From: Gorsachius magnificus
Taxonomy: Eukaryota; Chordata; Aves; Pelecaniformes; Ardeidae
Assembly: GCA_034008185.1 (NCBI GenBank)
Contig: CM067085.1
Coordinates: 80,216,275-80,280,274, forward strand
Direction: 5' to 3'
Length of the DNA: 64,000 bases
In this document: positions 48,751 through 63,462 of the stretch, one piece after another
Layout: each line of letters begins with the position of its first letter
Numbering within the stretch: the stretch's first letter is position 1
Made by a program: the position numbers and the translations under genes
Notes under the pieces: generated by a model
Databases searched by the model: none
Told to the model about the DNA's origin: nothing
Seen by the model: the letters and a program-made list of their open reading frames with translations, nothing else

Positions 48751-51700
48751 GCCATCCCCCTCTGTGAAATAATGTTGTTGTTGTTACTATTATTTCAATA
48801 CATGACTGTAGTTAATTATGTAAATATTTGAGTTTGCAACCACTAGAGTGTAGAATCCAGAAAAATAGTCTGAAAACGCCGAAAGAAATACCGGCACAGC
48901 CCCCATCCAAAATTACGGAGAGATTTGGGTAGCCACTTACACCCAGAGGCTCAGGGATATTGCAGTCAGATTTTGATACACGTGGCCTTTATTCAATAAG
49001 CTTGCTACAAAATTATCACTTGCTTTTGTGAGTGTTGTGATGACAAGGTATTCTGTTGTATGTGTGAAAGTGGGAATATGGCTTCCTAATTTACCTTCAA
49101 GCACTAATCCTATTCAAGGCTGGTTTGGAAGGGAAATGGGCACTTTTTGTATTTGGTTTTTATGGCTATGTAGTTGGTATTAGTTACACAGAGGCCTTAG
49201 GGGTTTTGACTGACAGTTTTGCATCTCGTTTTTCAGCAATATAGTTATTTACTAGAGATAGTTGTATGTTTTATGTTACTAATCAGGAGAAAAGAGTGAA
49301 ACAGCATCTGGTGAAAGTGTGAGAGGTGGTGTCTGGAGATAGGCAGCCTGGACAAGTAACGTTCACACTCAGTTAAAATGGAAATGCGGAACCTGGCAGA
49401 GGAGTTACTTTGGAATCCCTGGAAGATGTGAGAGTACAGTGGAAGGGCCAGGTGAACAAAAGAAGGGGCAGAGGAGAAACAGAAAGACCTGGGCTACGTA
49501 GAAAGAGTAATGTTGATGGTGGTAGTAAAACTGTGATGGGAGGTTGGCTTTGGTTTGAGACTGTTCTTTCAGGGTCTTCACTCCTGCAGTGGAGAATGGG
49601 GTTGGGATGAGCGTGCAGCTAATTCCTAGTCAGTTCCCAACAGCCTGTACTAGTTTGCTTCTTCATAAAATCAGAAATTCAGATTATTTCACAATCTCTG
49701 TGCTGGCAGAGCTTATGTGACATACATCCAGCATGGGAACGTACACCTGCAAGCCATATGGAGTTCAACTTTAATATACTTACATAAATGATGAAATCAT
49801 TCGTTTTCAGCTCATGGATCTTAACTCATGGCATCATACCTCTCTTCCTTGGGCTTATACCTAAAAGCTATCAGTGACCTGTTGTTCTGCACCAGGAGAT
49901 ACTGGTTTGTTATGGTCCCAGTAAGGAAGACACTCAGACTATAAAGTATTGCTTAAAATACCACTTATTGGAGGTAACACTGTAAAGAAAAAGGATAGTG
50001 TAGGTAATTTTATGTCCTTCCAGATGCCGAGTTGTGTAGTATTGGACAGGCCTCAAATCAGCGCCCATCATGCCAGCTAGCCTGCGCCTGTTACGTGGAC
50101 CACTACCTCCTCAATCCAGTGGTCTTCTGGATAGGGTCAATACACCTGTGATTGAAGACAGAAATCACTTGGATAAATCATTGCAAAGTTATGTGGTTAT
50201 ACATCTAGGTTGGGGGGGCATAAATGTTTTCAGGGCAGATATACAGCCTAGGTGAGGGGGGAATGATCCTAACTGAAACTCCTAAGTGGCTTCCATAATC
50301 AAATAATAATGATACATGATAAAATACAATGGGATGTCTGGAGTAGATAAGTTTACACCCTATTAATTTATTGAGCTCTGGACTGGTGGAGGGTGTTTTG
50401 AGCTCGTACATTTAACATTGATGTAAAAGCATCAATTCTTTTATTGTTTCTTTGGGGGAGGGGTGGTGGTGTTAATGTTTTTCTTCCAATTTATAAGTAA
50501 ACTTTTTTGGAAGAAATTTTTTGTAAGAAATATTTTTAAGAAATAGGCTGCAAAACTCCCAGCTGAAAGTAGGAACTTCTGTATTTCATAATGGCAAATA
50601 GCTGGCACATTTTTCACCCAGTAGAAAAGTAACAATTAAAAGTAAGGCATGAAAAAGTTCACTCAACACAGTATACAGCTTCTTGATTTAGAGAGAGGAA
50701 AAAAAAAGAAACTCATTGCTTGGTTATCGTCACTGATTCATCAGCTGCTGTCTCCTAGGCAGGCCCGGCTGCCGATTGGGCACAGGACTCCTCAAGGTGT
50801 GCCTTTTGCCAAGAAGCTTTTTCATTTTAAGAGTACCTAATAGACCATGATAACCTCCTTCTCTGGTAAGAACAGTTGTATGTGTATTTATCAATCAGTA
50901 CTATCTTATTACTATGAACTGTGCTCACTGGTTAATAACAAATAATTAGGTGCGCTAGCAAATGTTTCCAAAGCAACTTTTTGTGGCTTTAAAATTTGGA
51001 AAGATCTTAATCTTGGGTCATATTGTGGCAGTTATTCCTCCGTATGCTAGTATTGGTTTTTTTTAGAATTTGGAATTAAAAGAAATGTGCTTATGTAATA
51101 AGGAGTATTCTCAAATCCACAGAGAATAAGATAAAAATCGTCTTTATAATAAAGTAATCTTTTGAGAGAAATGTTTGTAATAAGATTTTACGTGGTCTGC
51201 ATTTTTCATAACAATTCTGTTAACTATTTGCAAGTTAAGTAATACAGGGAATCTTTCATGTTGTACAATGTTCAGGGCAATTTAATTTTTTCAGACATCT
51301 GAATTGGTTTTCTTTTTTTTTAAGATTTTATCAATCTAAATTATTTGGAAGATAAAATTAATCTTATTGTAACATATCTTTTCAGCTGCCTTTAAAAATA
51401 AGGGGGAGTCTTGAGGAAAAATACAGGAATGCGTTGAATAAAGTTTTGGTTTGTAATTGATAGTTTAATGTCAGTTTTACTATCAAACGAAAAGAGGCAG
51501 TGATTGCTTTGAGAGCGACACAGAGGGATTGAAAAGATTTGAAATGTGCTATGTAGACAAGTTTGCCTGTAAATGTCTGTGATCTAATGCTGTTGGAGTA
51601 CGGTAGAAAAGGCTGAGGAAAGCAGCAGCTGTAATACCCAGTGGGTGTAGTGTTTGTGTTCCCACTTTTCCAGCAGTAGTGCTCAGAGCTCGTTTCACAT

Positions 51701-54019
51701 GACTGTACTTGTTTCTGCTCCTGGAAAAATGTTGCAGTCATGGCACAAGCACCAGCTTTTTTGTGGAGGGGTAAGCTGTACGAAAAAGAAGTTTTCATTG
51801 TAATGTTGCAGTAGCGATGATCTTATTTTTAGCAGATATATAATTGAAAACAACCTTCTAATGGTAAATAATTTTAAGCGAAGAGATATTTAAGAAGTAC
51901 TCTTTCACCAAACTGCATCAAAAATACAAGGGTTTTCTTAGATTTTCAGGCAAAGGTTTCTTGCTATTAAGTTACATGGATTGGGTTCTAGTGCTTCTGA
52001 ATATTTCTTATTTTTGGAGCACCAGTTTATTGCTTTAGACTAGGAGGGTCCTGTTCTTTACATACATCAGGGGCGTTTTCACAGCTAGTAATGTTACGGA
52101 GTGGATTTTTTCTCAGTATTGTAACTCTCAGCACCAGTCAACACCAGAGGGTGCCGAAGTGCAATACAATATTCACAAATTCCTAGTAAAATAGTGTTAC
52201 AGACGTAATATACCCTTTCTAAACATTGCAGTTTTGATGTCTCTCAACCTTTTCTTGTTTGCATGTTCACCACCGTGATACCGTAATACTGGAATGCCCC
52301 TGGTTCTAGGTTTCCTTATAACGATAGCAACACATTCCTCTCGCCAAATTTTCAAGTATGTAGATGAAATTTGCACAGCTACAGCAGTAATTTATGTCAC
52401 ATCCTTGTCTTGCTTGTCCTGGCTTTAGTTCTATGCACAGGGGTCAGAGGCTGTGGTTTCTATTTCTATATGCCATGCTGTCAGCTAAGGATGAAGTTAG
52501 TAAGAACTTTGAAATGCATTAATCATTCTTAGGCAAGACCTCATGGTGCAATTCATTTTATAATTCCCTTATTTATGTGATGTTTTTGTCCAGGCTGAAG
52601 CTTTTAGGATCCACCCATGTTCAAGCTTGTTTCCTCAAAGTCTTGCAGCTAGCATTCTTCAACACAAGGGGAGCCAAAACGCCAGTACTATTGATAGAGG
52701 CACTCGCATTTTATGAACTTAGAAATTTGGCTTTGAGAAATGAGATGTTGTGCCTTTGTTCCTTGGAAGGCAAAAATTGTAAGATACTCTGACTGAATGA
52801 CATATATTTTTAGGTTGTCTTTAGTTTCAAAAGATAAAGATACCATGCATTATAGTCCGTATGGCTGAAGAACTGCAGTGTATTTCTAAAGTTGGTTCTA
52901 GTTCATGAACCAGCCAGGGGAAGATACATGTCTGGCTAAAGAATACTCTCAGACAGTATTTGTCAGACTTAAGCCCAGGAAGATTATTCATTCAGCAATT
53001 TACAATCATGATAATGGTGAACTAGGCTAGTGAATGTCCTCTGTGTGCATGTGCGTTTGATCAAGTGCTCGTAAAGAAGCAAATGCTTCTTTGTGTCTTC
53101 CTCGTTGGTTACACTCAGTAATAAACTGAGTTCAAATAATAAGCTGCTAAGTCTAAAATTCCCAAAAGCAACCATTAATTTCATGCCCATATTTTTTTTT
53201 CTGCCCCAGCAGCTGATTGCCATCAGCAGTGCCAATGTTTAGACACTTACTTACCTGATTTGTTGCACCGAAGATACATACCTAAGTGCAGTATTGGTCC
53301 TGCAGTAAGTTACACCTCCAAATGGTGCAAGGATTGCACAGTCCTCTGCAGTGGATTATATGATTGGAAGTGTAATTAGATGCGGGGCTAAGAACTCTTT
53401 TTGTCATATAAAAGGGTTTCTGGAAAGAAGGAAAATAATCTAGTCACTGCTGGAGTCTTCGGTATATTTTTAATGAAAGGCCTGTCACATTATTTGTTGG
53501 AGTAGTGTCATCAGATTAGTGCTGCTTTCTTAACTGTGTCTAATCCCATCTAATCAATGTAGCATAGGTTTGTTTTGAAATAAAGGGGGGAGGTTAGCAA
53601 ATCAGTAAACATAGTTCATCAGGTTTAATTAGCTAACATTTTCTGAAGTTATTAAGCAGGATCTGAACTAGCAAACTGTATGTAGGCTTACTAATTTATA
53701 GGGAAAATAGGTGTGGAAACTGGAAACTTTAAATCTGACTGTTTTCCTTTATAGAGACACTTTCTTTTTTAATTTAACAGAAATCAGAAAAAAGTTTCTA
53801 TATTTTCAGTAGCTCCTTCAATAATGCGAAGCATTTCTTTTGGTCCCCTTCCACCAAGCTATGAAATCAAAAAGTTTAATATTTGCCTCCATTTTTTGAT
53901 CATTTGCAGGAAATAAAAGATCACAACAACTCAGAAATTCCTTTACATATCAATATACCAAATGCAAATGAAGTGAACTTTGCAGTGTTAGAGCAGTGAC
54001 CTTCAACCAGACTCTGACT

Positions 54020-54215
54020 CAAGAATTTCTGTTTCCAAGGCTTCTCATTCTTGCTGAGTATTTTCCTGGCATAATGTATGGATCTTTTGTGGTGTGTTGT
54101 TTGCTGGAGAATGAATGAGGGCCCTCTGGCTCATTTATCCTACTGTCTCTCTTGGGATTTGAACTATGTTGCCAGAAAAGAAAGTCCAGCGCTCTCACTT
54201 TCCATTCTAATCCCC
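54020..54215 (-). repeat. Probable MIR-like SINE remnant, minus orientation
   Basis: The minus strand reads 'aatggaaagtgagagcgctg', 'gacttt', 'gttcaaatccc', matching the MIR tRNA-derived head (gtggaaagagcactggactt, gggttcaaatccc). It then continues into diverged sequence. Only the head is convincing. Confidence 0.45.
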
Positions 54216-56648
54216 TCATCATTAGGTTTGCTATAGCAGTTCCCTACTGCATGAGTATTTTTCAGTTATAGAACCTAGCAGTAGTTTTGGAGAGTCAATA
54301 ACAGTTGAGTGGTTTTGAACAATAGCTAACACTTACTGAATATTGTATGCTTGTGCTTTTGAAGCTATCCATCACCATAAACATTTTGTGTCTTAGAATG
54401 AGAAAAAAAATCTGTATTTTTTATAACTTCATTTCACTTCCTTCATACACCGTCTTTCTTTTTTCAGTCTGGTTGCTCTCTTTTTATTTTTTCCTGTCTC
54501 AAACAGTTAAAAACAGGGCTCTCTGATAATAACACTACTATAAAAGGTATGGTAGACTGAAAAGCATTGTGGGTTGCTTTGGGGGTTTTTTGGGGGTGGG
54601 CTGGGGTGTTTGTAGGTTGGTTGGTTTTTTTTTTTTTAAAAAAGAAGACTCACTTTGTACCATTTGAGAAGAAAAATACTATTACCAAATATAACTGTCT
54701 TGATTTCCAAATCAAGGAAATAGGAATTTCCTTGGAATAGATCATGGGTTTTTTGTTCACTACGTATAAGACACACTGATAAGAGTTTATACATATAATT
54801 ATGAAAAGGTTTTCCTTTAAAAATTATTATTTTGAATTTATAATTAGACCCAAGATGACCATTGAAATTGCACGCAGGTTGTGGTGTAAATTGCGTATTT
54901 ACAGTATAAGTGCACTGATTTTTATGTGAAGTTAATTTTGCAGATCCAGAAACATAGGTAAACATCTAATCTGGTGCACGTTTTGTTAACAGAGTAAGGA
55001 ACAAACTCCATTTCAAACGTTCTTTAGAGGGAATACATGAGAGATTTTTTTATAGTAAAGAATGATCTTTTGTGCAATTATCTTTAACTGGATTGTGTCA
55101 CAGAATTGCCTTGTATTTATTAACCTCCTGTTAGATCTGGATAGCTTGCTAAGAAAATAATATAACCCTGTTTTGACAGAATATACTTTTTAGACATAAT
55201 TTTGGCGAGAACAGAATAAATTCTTCTACAATTTTTCTTTCCTCAATTCATTTTCCAATAAATGACAAGGCTGTAATCTGTGCAGTTGGTAACCTTATTA
55301 AATTGATGTTATTAGAGTAAATGGTTACTAGTAACTTTAAAGGAAACCTATTATTACTTACCTTAAAGTTTGGGTTTGTGGTTTGTTTTTTTTTTTATTA
55401 AAGTTCCAAAATACCATTATGATTCTACTGAATATATGAGCTGGCTGGGGCATCTCTGCACCTTATATCGCTGACTGTAGCTGAAGTAATTGTCTCAGTC
55501 TGAGAAGAAGAGTTAAGGAGCATCCACAAAGTTGGCAGAGAATGTGTGGAAAGCCTGATGTTCCCCTCTAGGGAGGGCTGTTGTTATTAACGGACTGTAA
55601 CGCTGGTCATGGAATAGCAGCATCAGTTCTCTGAAACGGTAACTGAATATTCCATTCTAGCCGAGATCTTCTATGTTGATCTCTGTAACAGAACCCATTT
55701 TCACCAGAATGAGAGACATCCAGGATGTTGAACTTCTGAATCATAAATATTTAGATATTAAATACCAAAATTATTTGTAAAAATATCAAATCCTCCTCCA
55801 GAACCCCTAATTTGCACTGGCATCTCTGTTCAATGCCTGTCTTCTAGAGGTGTTACGTACCCATACCTTTGAGGACTGATATCTTTGTGATGTCTTCTTT
55901 AGAAATCAAGTCCGGTTGTTTTACTGTTACCACTAAACAACTAACAAAACTTCAAATCTAGTTATGGCTTCAGCTTTTTCTGAACTTGCTGATTCTTTAT
56001 TGCAGAGGCAAAGGACCTTAAAACAGTTACTTAAAGCAATTGTAAAATAGCATAGCTCATCGTTCTGGAAAGTGCTAAGGGGTGAAAATCCCTTGGAAGC
56101 TTTGTGGCACAGTGGATATAACATAACCTGGAAAAAAGTGGCAGAAACGTCGATGTTTCATTACACAGTTAAAAGATTAAAAACGGGGAGATTTTTAATT
56201 CTAAATTTCACTGTCAAGTAGTGGATTGATACATTTTAGACTCATCTGTTATTTTTAAATCTATGAGTCATTTGCTTGTCTGAACCTCAGTTGTATTTCA
56301 GCAGGATACTTTCCTGTCTTTTTCTCACCCGACATCACAACCGTTCAGAATTTAAGGATTTTTTTTTAAATCTCACACGTCTGCTGTCAACTCTCAGTTA
56401 AGACCTGAAAAAATAAAGCTTATCAAAAAACTGCCTTGAAGAAGGCATCACTGTACAGGGATTCAGTCAAAAGGCAGCATACAAACTGATGTAATTTGAG
56501 TACGGAGGGGTTTTTTAACAATGGGGAGAAGAATTGTTTATTTAAAAAAATGGAAACCTATTATCTAGCCAGGTGTTCATCTACTTCCAGAGCAGTTAAC
56601 ATGTTTACAGACTGTTCCACTAGTAAAACTGCGCTGTTGCTTATGTAA

Positions 56649-56663
56649 GGGGGGGGGGGGGGG
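56649..56663. repeat. Poly(G) tract of 15
   Basis: Uninterrupted G15 in otherwise ordinary sequence. It is a length-unstable homopolymer and potential G-quadruplex former. Confidence 0.85.
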
Positions 56664-59334
56664 AACAAGGAAAATTCTGGTCATTCTTTTGTCAGTTTTT
56701 TCTCTGATCATGCTTTATTGCAGACTTCCAGATCTTTGTTCTGGTCTGTTCTAGATTCCCGTTCTCTACTTTCCCTTTACTAACTTCAGCTTAAAATTTT
56801 CTTCATGTCTTTTCATCTGCCTGGTTTTAGCTTCCGTTTTTCTTCCTCTTTACTGCATCTCACATTTCTCTGTCTTGGCCTTTCTTAATATGGACTTTAT
56901 TTCCTACTTTTGAAAATATTTCTAGAAAGAATTCTCTAGAATTGGAAAAGTCTATGAACCTGTACGAGGGAAAGTGAAAAGTAAAAGCACAAGATGGTTT
57001 GAGGAGGGGGATAAGTAGAGTTGTTTAGCTATACCTAGAGTGAGAATGACTTCAGAAAAATTGCAATAAAATTTTAAAATATCAGAATCAGCAAAAACAG
57101 TTTAGGAAACTTCTCACATTATGCCATCCATGAAGTTTGGGAACCATCGATTCTCTCTCATATTTCAGTGAAGGAAAGAAGAGCGCTCAGAGCAATTTTT
57201 CATATAGATAGGAGGGAGGAGTCCTCAAGTGCAGTGTTCTCGACTGGCGTTCCACTGTCTTCCTGTGTGCAAGCTCTGTTTGTACATCCATGCCCAGCCA
57301 TGTCATTGGAACTGAGAGCAGAAAATCTCCTTGCAATGTTAAGTATCTTATGGAAATATTTCTATATATTGTAGGTTAATGTACTTGGGAGACTTTAGTA
57401 CCGTCCTCTCGCAGCTGCTCACTAGGTACAATGACTACTCTTGCAGATGGGTGTACTTCTTTCATCAGATTTCTGGATGTACCAGTTTATGTTAGCATGA
57501 CATTTAAGATTAACGTGGATACTTGTGCTAATACACCTCAGGTTTTACAATGCAATCCTGTCAGTCTTGGAACTTGCTTACCGTCTTGTTCCAACAGAGA
57601 AGAGATCCTCCCACACAGTGAGCCTAATCTAGGCTCCCTTTGAAAGCCTATTTAAATAAGCCCTCCAGGACAGCAGATGAGCTAGGTTCTGGTTTAGTTT
57701 CATTCTGTGGAATACTACTGCTGATGTACAAGTCTGTGTTACTTTTGCATGCAGATTTCCTATTTTATTGTAAACACTTAGAATGTCTTTGAAATAGGTG
57801 GAGTATAAATGAAGGAAAATATATCAAAGGAGAGCTGCTGTTATACTGCAGAGAGCTGAAAATGAGCTGTTTCTGTCTTCTTTTGCCCTTCTAATGAGAA
57901 TACATAAAGCTTCAGACAGATGCCAGAGGAACAGTTCAATGAGTTAAACTTCAGCGCTTTTAAGTAACTCCTTTCAGGTTGTCCTTGATACAGCATAAAA
58001 TTTGTGATGAGGAGTTTATCTGGTAATTGCAAGATTACAGCCATAACAGAATCAAAGGCAAAGCAGTACTGCAGGTAGAAGCCCAGTGCTTCACCTGCAA
58101 CGCGTTGGGATTTTAATGCAATCAAAGCTACACTTGTGCCACTCCACAGGTGTTTGGATATTTGTGCAAATTCAGGGCCTGGCTGAAGCAATAAGCTTTG
58201 CTCTGAATTGCAGCTGAATTCCTGGAAGTTACACTTGAGAACCAAAGTTCTACTCGATGGTGTCCTATACTGCAGCAGTATGGCTCATCCTGTCCCCGCG
58301 CTGGTGCTGTTACTGCAGGGGATTGCTACACCATATGGTGAGGCAGGGCTGGAGAGCCTTCTGAGTGAGAGGCTGAGTGCACAGCACAGCGTCGATGGAA
58401 GCTTGTTGTGAGGAATGCCGCAACACCAAAGCCAGCAGGTAAGGAAAGCTCAGTGGTGATGCCTGGGAAATCAATAGAATCCAACCTCAAGCCTTCAGTT
58501 AAAGGTGGTTCATGGTTTGAATGCAGTAACGCTGCACTGAGGAGTAGGAGGGAAATGGGAAGGGACTGGAAAGAAATCCTTTGGGCTATCTGCAGAAAGA
58601 CAGACTTGGTAAAGCATGAAGTCTGCTACCACAAAATTAATCAAAAATACTTCGAACAAATTTGAATTGGCATCGCAAGTTTAGACTGGCTTAGCGATTT
58701 GTGTTATCTACCTGTGGTGGTTTTTATCTGGCTTTAGGAATCCTGGCACCGCCTTTACCATATCTTCAAAGGGAAAGGAAATAGTTCTTTGTTTATCAGA
58801 CTTGCCCTGTGTTCACAAAAATATGACTGATAGCATTTTTGCAAGTAAACTCAGTTGATTCAAAGAAATTCCTGATTCACCACCACTGTTTTCTCCAACT
58901 AGAACTCAAGTATCTTAACATTTCAGCTTTGGGTCCAAAGTTGTAATAGAAAAATAAGCTATTGCTTTTTCCGTATGCAATCAAGTGCTAGAATTTAGTA
59001 AGTAAAGGCTCTGTCTGATTTACTAAGAAGGCTGGTGAGATTATGACCCATACTGCCCTTTATGGCTGAGCTCCCCAGAAAGCAGCTTCTGAACTGTTGC
59101 AAATTTTAGCCCATTTTAATCATACTCTGAAGGGTTTTTATTACTAGCAGTCTCAATGCAAGTTACCTGGTCTTGTGAGTTGTAGCCCTAAATGTCATCT
59201 GTGCAAGGACATTCGGTTTAGAAGAGGGAGAGAACATCAATCTAAATTAAAATAGAATTTAGGTTAAAACTAAATTTGTTCCAGCTTTATGCCCAGTGCT
59301 ATAGATCTATAGATCATTCTCACTATGCAGTAAG

Positions 59335-59400
59335 CCTGCTTATTTGCACTTGATGATCTTAAAGGTCTTTTCCAACCTAAATGATTCTATGGTTATGGAT
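59335..59400 (+). repeat. CR1 3' tail remnant
   Basis: The run 'cttgatgatcttaaaggtct', 'tttccaacctaaatgattct', 'atggttatgg' is the plus-strand terminal part of an older CR1 subfamily. About 60 bp remain. Confidence 0.75.
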
Positions 59401-62400
59401 CTTCTTCAGGAAATGCACTCTTTTTCCTGTGTAATTATAAGCTGATTAAAAAGAAACGAATCAGCAAGTGATTTTACTTTCTGAGGAGTCTGAATTTATA
59501 AGTAAATTATTTTTCATTTCAGCCAAAGTTAATTATTTCTGTTATTGCTTATTATGCAGCTTTGTGAAGTATATCCGGAAGGAACAGCAGTAGTATGTTA
59601 TGCTCTGCTCTAAACCCTTAGCCAGTTCTTACCACTTCATTATCTTTGCTAGGTAACCAGACATCTTAAGCAGTAGATATTTTTGCTATTCACTTGCTCT
59701 AGAAAAAATATGGGGAATTTTTCTAACAAAATATAATTTGCTATGATATCAGTTTGCTATGTTTTATAAGGAAGAAATGTTTTGAGGTAATTTACTTTAC
59801 TGTAGGAAGTTACAAAATAAGCCTTTTATGTTACATGAAAGCACCATGGCTTAGCAGGAATGTATTTTTCCTGTTCTCTTCAATCTTATCGTTAAGTATG
59901 TTTTGTCACTAGGATTCTGTTTGTTGGTTCTGTGAGATTCAGTGCGTAACTGGAAGAGTTATAATCTAAGTAATCAAATGAAATGTTTTGTCTAGTGTCT
60001 TTTTCTCTTAATCCATTATTTAAATAAATAGAAGTAGTTTACATTAGGGGTTGTGCTTGAAATTGTAAAATAAAAGTCAACAAAAATGAGTGCATACGCG
60101 GCTAGGGAAACGTACCAGGCATGGCTTTCCAGCCTGGGGTACCAGAATAATAGGGAGGAGTGAGAGGGGGAGAGAAAGATGGAAGAAAGAGAAAATTCCT
60201 GGTGTTAACGACACTGTTCAGAAGTTTAGAGCAGCCAAGTGGTAAGAATGCAGGTACATGAGAGCAAAGGCAGCTTGCGGAGTAGAGAGGCCCAAGACTA
60301 CTAAACTGTTGCAGAAAAGGAGAAAGCAAGCTCAGATAAACTGAGACTTTTGTTCTAATCCATTTCAATGCAAAATCAGCTGGGTTTGTTCAAACCACCT
60401 TTATCAGTGTCTTAAACTAAAAAGATAGATTTAGCACTGGCGTACGTGAGGAGTGCCAGTGCAGCCCTTTCTTTTGTTACGCTGCAATAAATTGCAATAT
60501 AGGGGCATACTGAAGCCTAAGTTGAAAAGGCAGCATGTGTTTGTCCATTTAGCAAACACGGTCCTGTGCTCTATTTTGTTGTTATTTCTGCTGCTAGTTT
60601 GATTCTTACCACAAGTCTAATTTGCTAGATTAGGTAGTCCTCAACTCCTGGAGTTAATTGCTGAATATCTCGGCCTTTTAAAAAGAATTACATTATTTGT
60701 AGAACAACTTGAAAGAAAGACATAAATTTACCATAAGAGTTCAAGCACCAGGAGACAAATAGAAAGTGTATTGTTACTAAACAAAAAATTGTGGGGCCTG
60801 ATTTGGGAGTTCTGTGTGTATAAAGTCAAGTCTTGTGTATGAGCAGCCTTATTAAAAAAAAAAAACCAAACCAGCACAGCAGTCCTATTACGCCTTTTCC
60901 ATTCCGAAGGGCAGAAGAGGTGAAGACAAATCTATTCTATGATAAAACATTTCAGAAACCTATTGCAGTAGTAACTAGTAGTTAAAGAACTTGAGATAAG
61001 CTCTTTGAGTGGTCCTGGAGCTGCACATTTTTAAAAAATGCCCACTCTGCGGGGAAGGGTGTGTGTGTGTGTTGTTTCGTTTAGTTTGATTTGTAGGAGA
61101 GGACCATTTCACATATCCAGTTCAGCATTTGACCACACAAATGGTAGACTTGGTGCAACGGAGGTCAATAACTTGTGGGTTGACATGGCTGAGGAATTGA
61201 AAGGAGTAGGACTAGAACGTTTTAAATTGGATTAGTCTACAGTGAAATTTTAGCTTGGAATCACAGCTGTAATTCCATTTTCTCTCTTGATCCCCTCTCC
61301 CCACAGAGGGCTTAGCATGCTAGCTTTAACCAGATTTCTAATTATATGGCATATGCATTTGCAGGCTGCTACTGGTGGCTGCATTATAGGCTCTGGCTGT
61401 TCAAGCTGAGCAGCAGCTGTGGAGCCTTTCCAACAGCACATACTGGCTCAAGTTCAGCATTGCACTAACACTGAGGCTGCTTGGGATTGGCTTCAGGTGC
61501 AGGTAGAATGAATTCCCATCTGGCTACAAAAGACCATGTAGACCTACAGAAAGAGGAAAGACTTACTAGACTATAATAATCAACACGTTCTGTTGAAGTG
61601 CTTGATGATCTTAGTTCTATTTATTTATTTAACTAGAGTCTGCATCACATAAATACTGTTACGATTAGCCCTAATCTTCAAAATCTCTGTGGAGTTGCAC
61701 GTACTGAATACATTTGGAGGTTTGTACAGTCTTTCCTGGTGAGATGCAAGGTTCATTAATACTTGATCACCTGATTGCTGTCAGATCACCTGCCAGGGTA
61801 AATCTGACCTGCATCAAGCATGAACATTTACCATTTCTGTCAATCAATAAGCGTACACAGTACCATGTTCGTGCTAACTTTAGGCCAGTTGCAGGAGGAT
61901 GGACAACAAGTCTGGGTGTAGGGTTAGGGGATTGCCAATATGCTAGATCAAGTAATGTTGAAGCCTGCAAGAGCGAAGTGATGCTTTCAAAATTTTTGAA
62001 TTAATTTGTGCTAGTGGAGCAGGTTTGTGCCAGATCTGCACTCCAGGTGAAATGCAAGAACATCTACACGCAGTCAGACCAGAAGTGTATCAGCCTCTTC
62101 ATAGGACAAGCCTAAGCTTATAAAAGTGTCGTAAGAACGTAAGTATAGAGGGATTCTTACTACCCCAGGATATCATCACAGCTGTTGGTAGTTCATTGTG
62201 TAAGGATTTTCAGAGATTTTGCTTGTCGCTGTGTCTGTTTTAAATAGTTTTTTATGTTGTTGGTTTGTTTTCTCTGCATGTGCTGTCTCTTAAGCTGATG
62301 TATACTTTTGCTACCCAGAACCTCTATGACAGTATGTTCCCCATTGAATAAGATTGTGTGAAAAACTGTTTTAGAGCTTCTGCTTAATAATTAAAAATTT

Positions 62401-63374
62401 GTTGATGTTATGAAGTGGAAGATGTTGCCCTTTCTGTTAGGTAAGAATGGTAAATGAAGGGTGGTTAGTCTATGCCTTCCATAAGCAGTACATAAAGAAT
62501 GATGAACTGCCGTCTTAGTTGTTTCTTGTAAGCTGCTGGTGATGGGTATTGGCCACCCACCAACTGAAAATACCCGGATTGAAGTCTGACAGAAGGATAA
62601 AGTAACGCAGTGGTTGTGGTATTACTTCTGAAATGTCTGGGAAACAGAGCTGTATCACAAGGAGAAAACCAAATGGATATATTCCATATAACTGAATTAT
62701 TCCGACACAATAGTCTGTGTGGATGCTCAGGCGTACACTTTAATTAGCTGTGAATGACAATCTGCTGTGTGGTTACCGAGTTGCTGAGTCAGTATGTATT
62801 TAAGTCCCGAGTGGTGTTTTGTAGACTCTCTATCTTTACATAAACATGGGCCAGAACAGCATATGCGAGTTGAGTAATGTTTTGTGTTTGTTTCTCTGTA
62901 GTCTGTAATAGATTTGCTAAATGTTGGACTGAACTAAAAATCCCGGTTAGAAGTGTCACGTCAGTGCCTAGCCCGCCAACAGTATTTACACTAATGGTTT
63001 CTTCTTGAAGAATTCAGTGTCCTTAAGTCCTTCGCAATTTGTCAAAATTTTACCAAAAATATTTTTTATTATGATTGCTTAAAACAATGTTTTGAACAAG
63101 GAAACATGAAGCAAATCGGGGATTAAAATAAATGAACGAGAGTATCGGTAGTCTGCTTGGTACCCTGCGTGGTACTGCAAATTCCTACCAGTGCTGTCTG
63201 CTCTGAGCTATTACTGTAAAAACCACTTGTCTGGGTTCAGGCTGGACAGCATGTGTAATGTCTGTGACAGTTTGAGCCCTTGGAGATGGAATTGGTTGAA
63301 CAGAGTAGTCTGTTCAGATAAATGCAGGGGATTCATTCACATGGAAATCATTCCTGGCACAGCTGAGAGCACGT

Positions 63375-63462
63375 ATGAGTGAAAGAGGAAACAAAAAGGA
63401 GCCACAGAGCGCTGCGCTCCCAGCACCAGTAAATCCGCAGAGCTTCATTGTGCACGGAACGT
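63375..63462 (+). CDS. Candidate 5' coding exon ending at a strong donor (possibly BCAR3)
   Basis: From ATG 63375 the frame reads MSERGNKKEPQS and later NPQSFIVHGT, then reaches a full GTAAGT donor at 63463. Its codon usage and CpG content look more gene-like than the flanks, and the frame is also open upstream of the ATG. It would suit an alternative N-terminal exon or a 5' exon of the gene presumed to start at 38.4 kb. I do not recognise the peptide, and the upstream acceptor is ambiguous (AGs at 63239 and 63270 are candidates). A chance donor after a short open frame is a real alternative. Confidence 0.3.

Noticed and set aside
58208..58665. Two adjoining + frames of 67 and 85 codons
   Set aside because: No recognisable domain, and the frames are not linked by splice sites. 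No evidence of coding beyond absence of stops.
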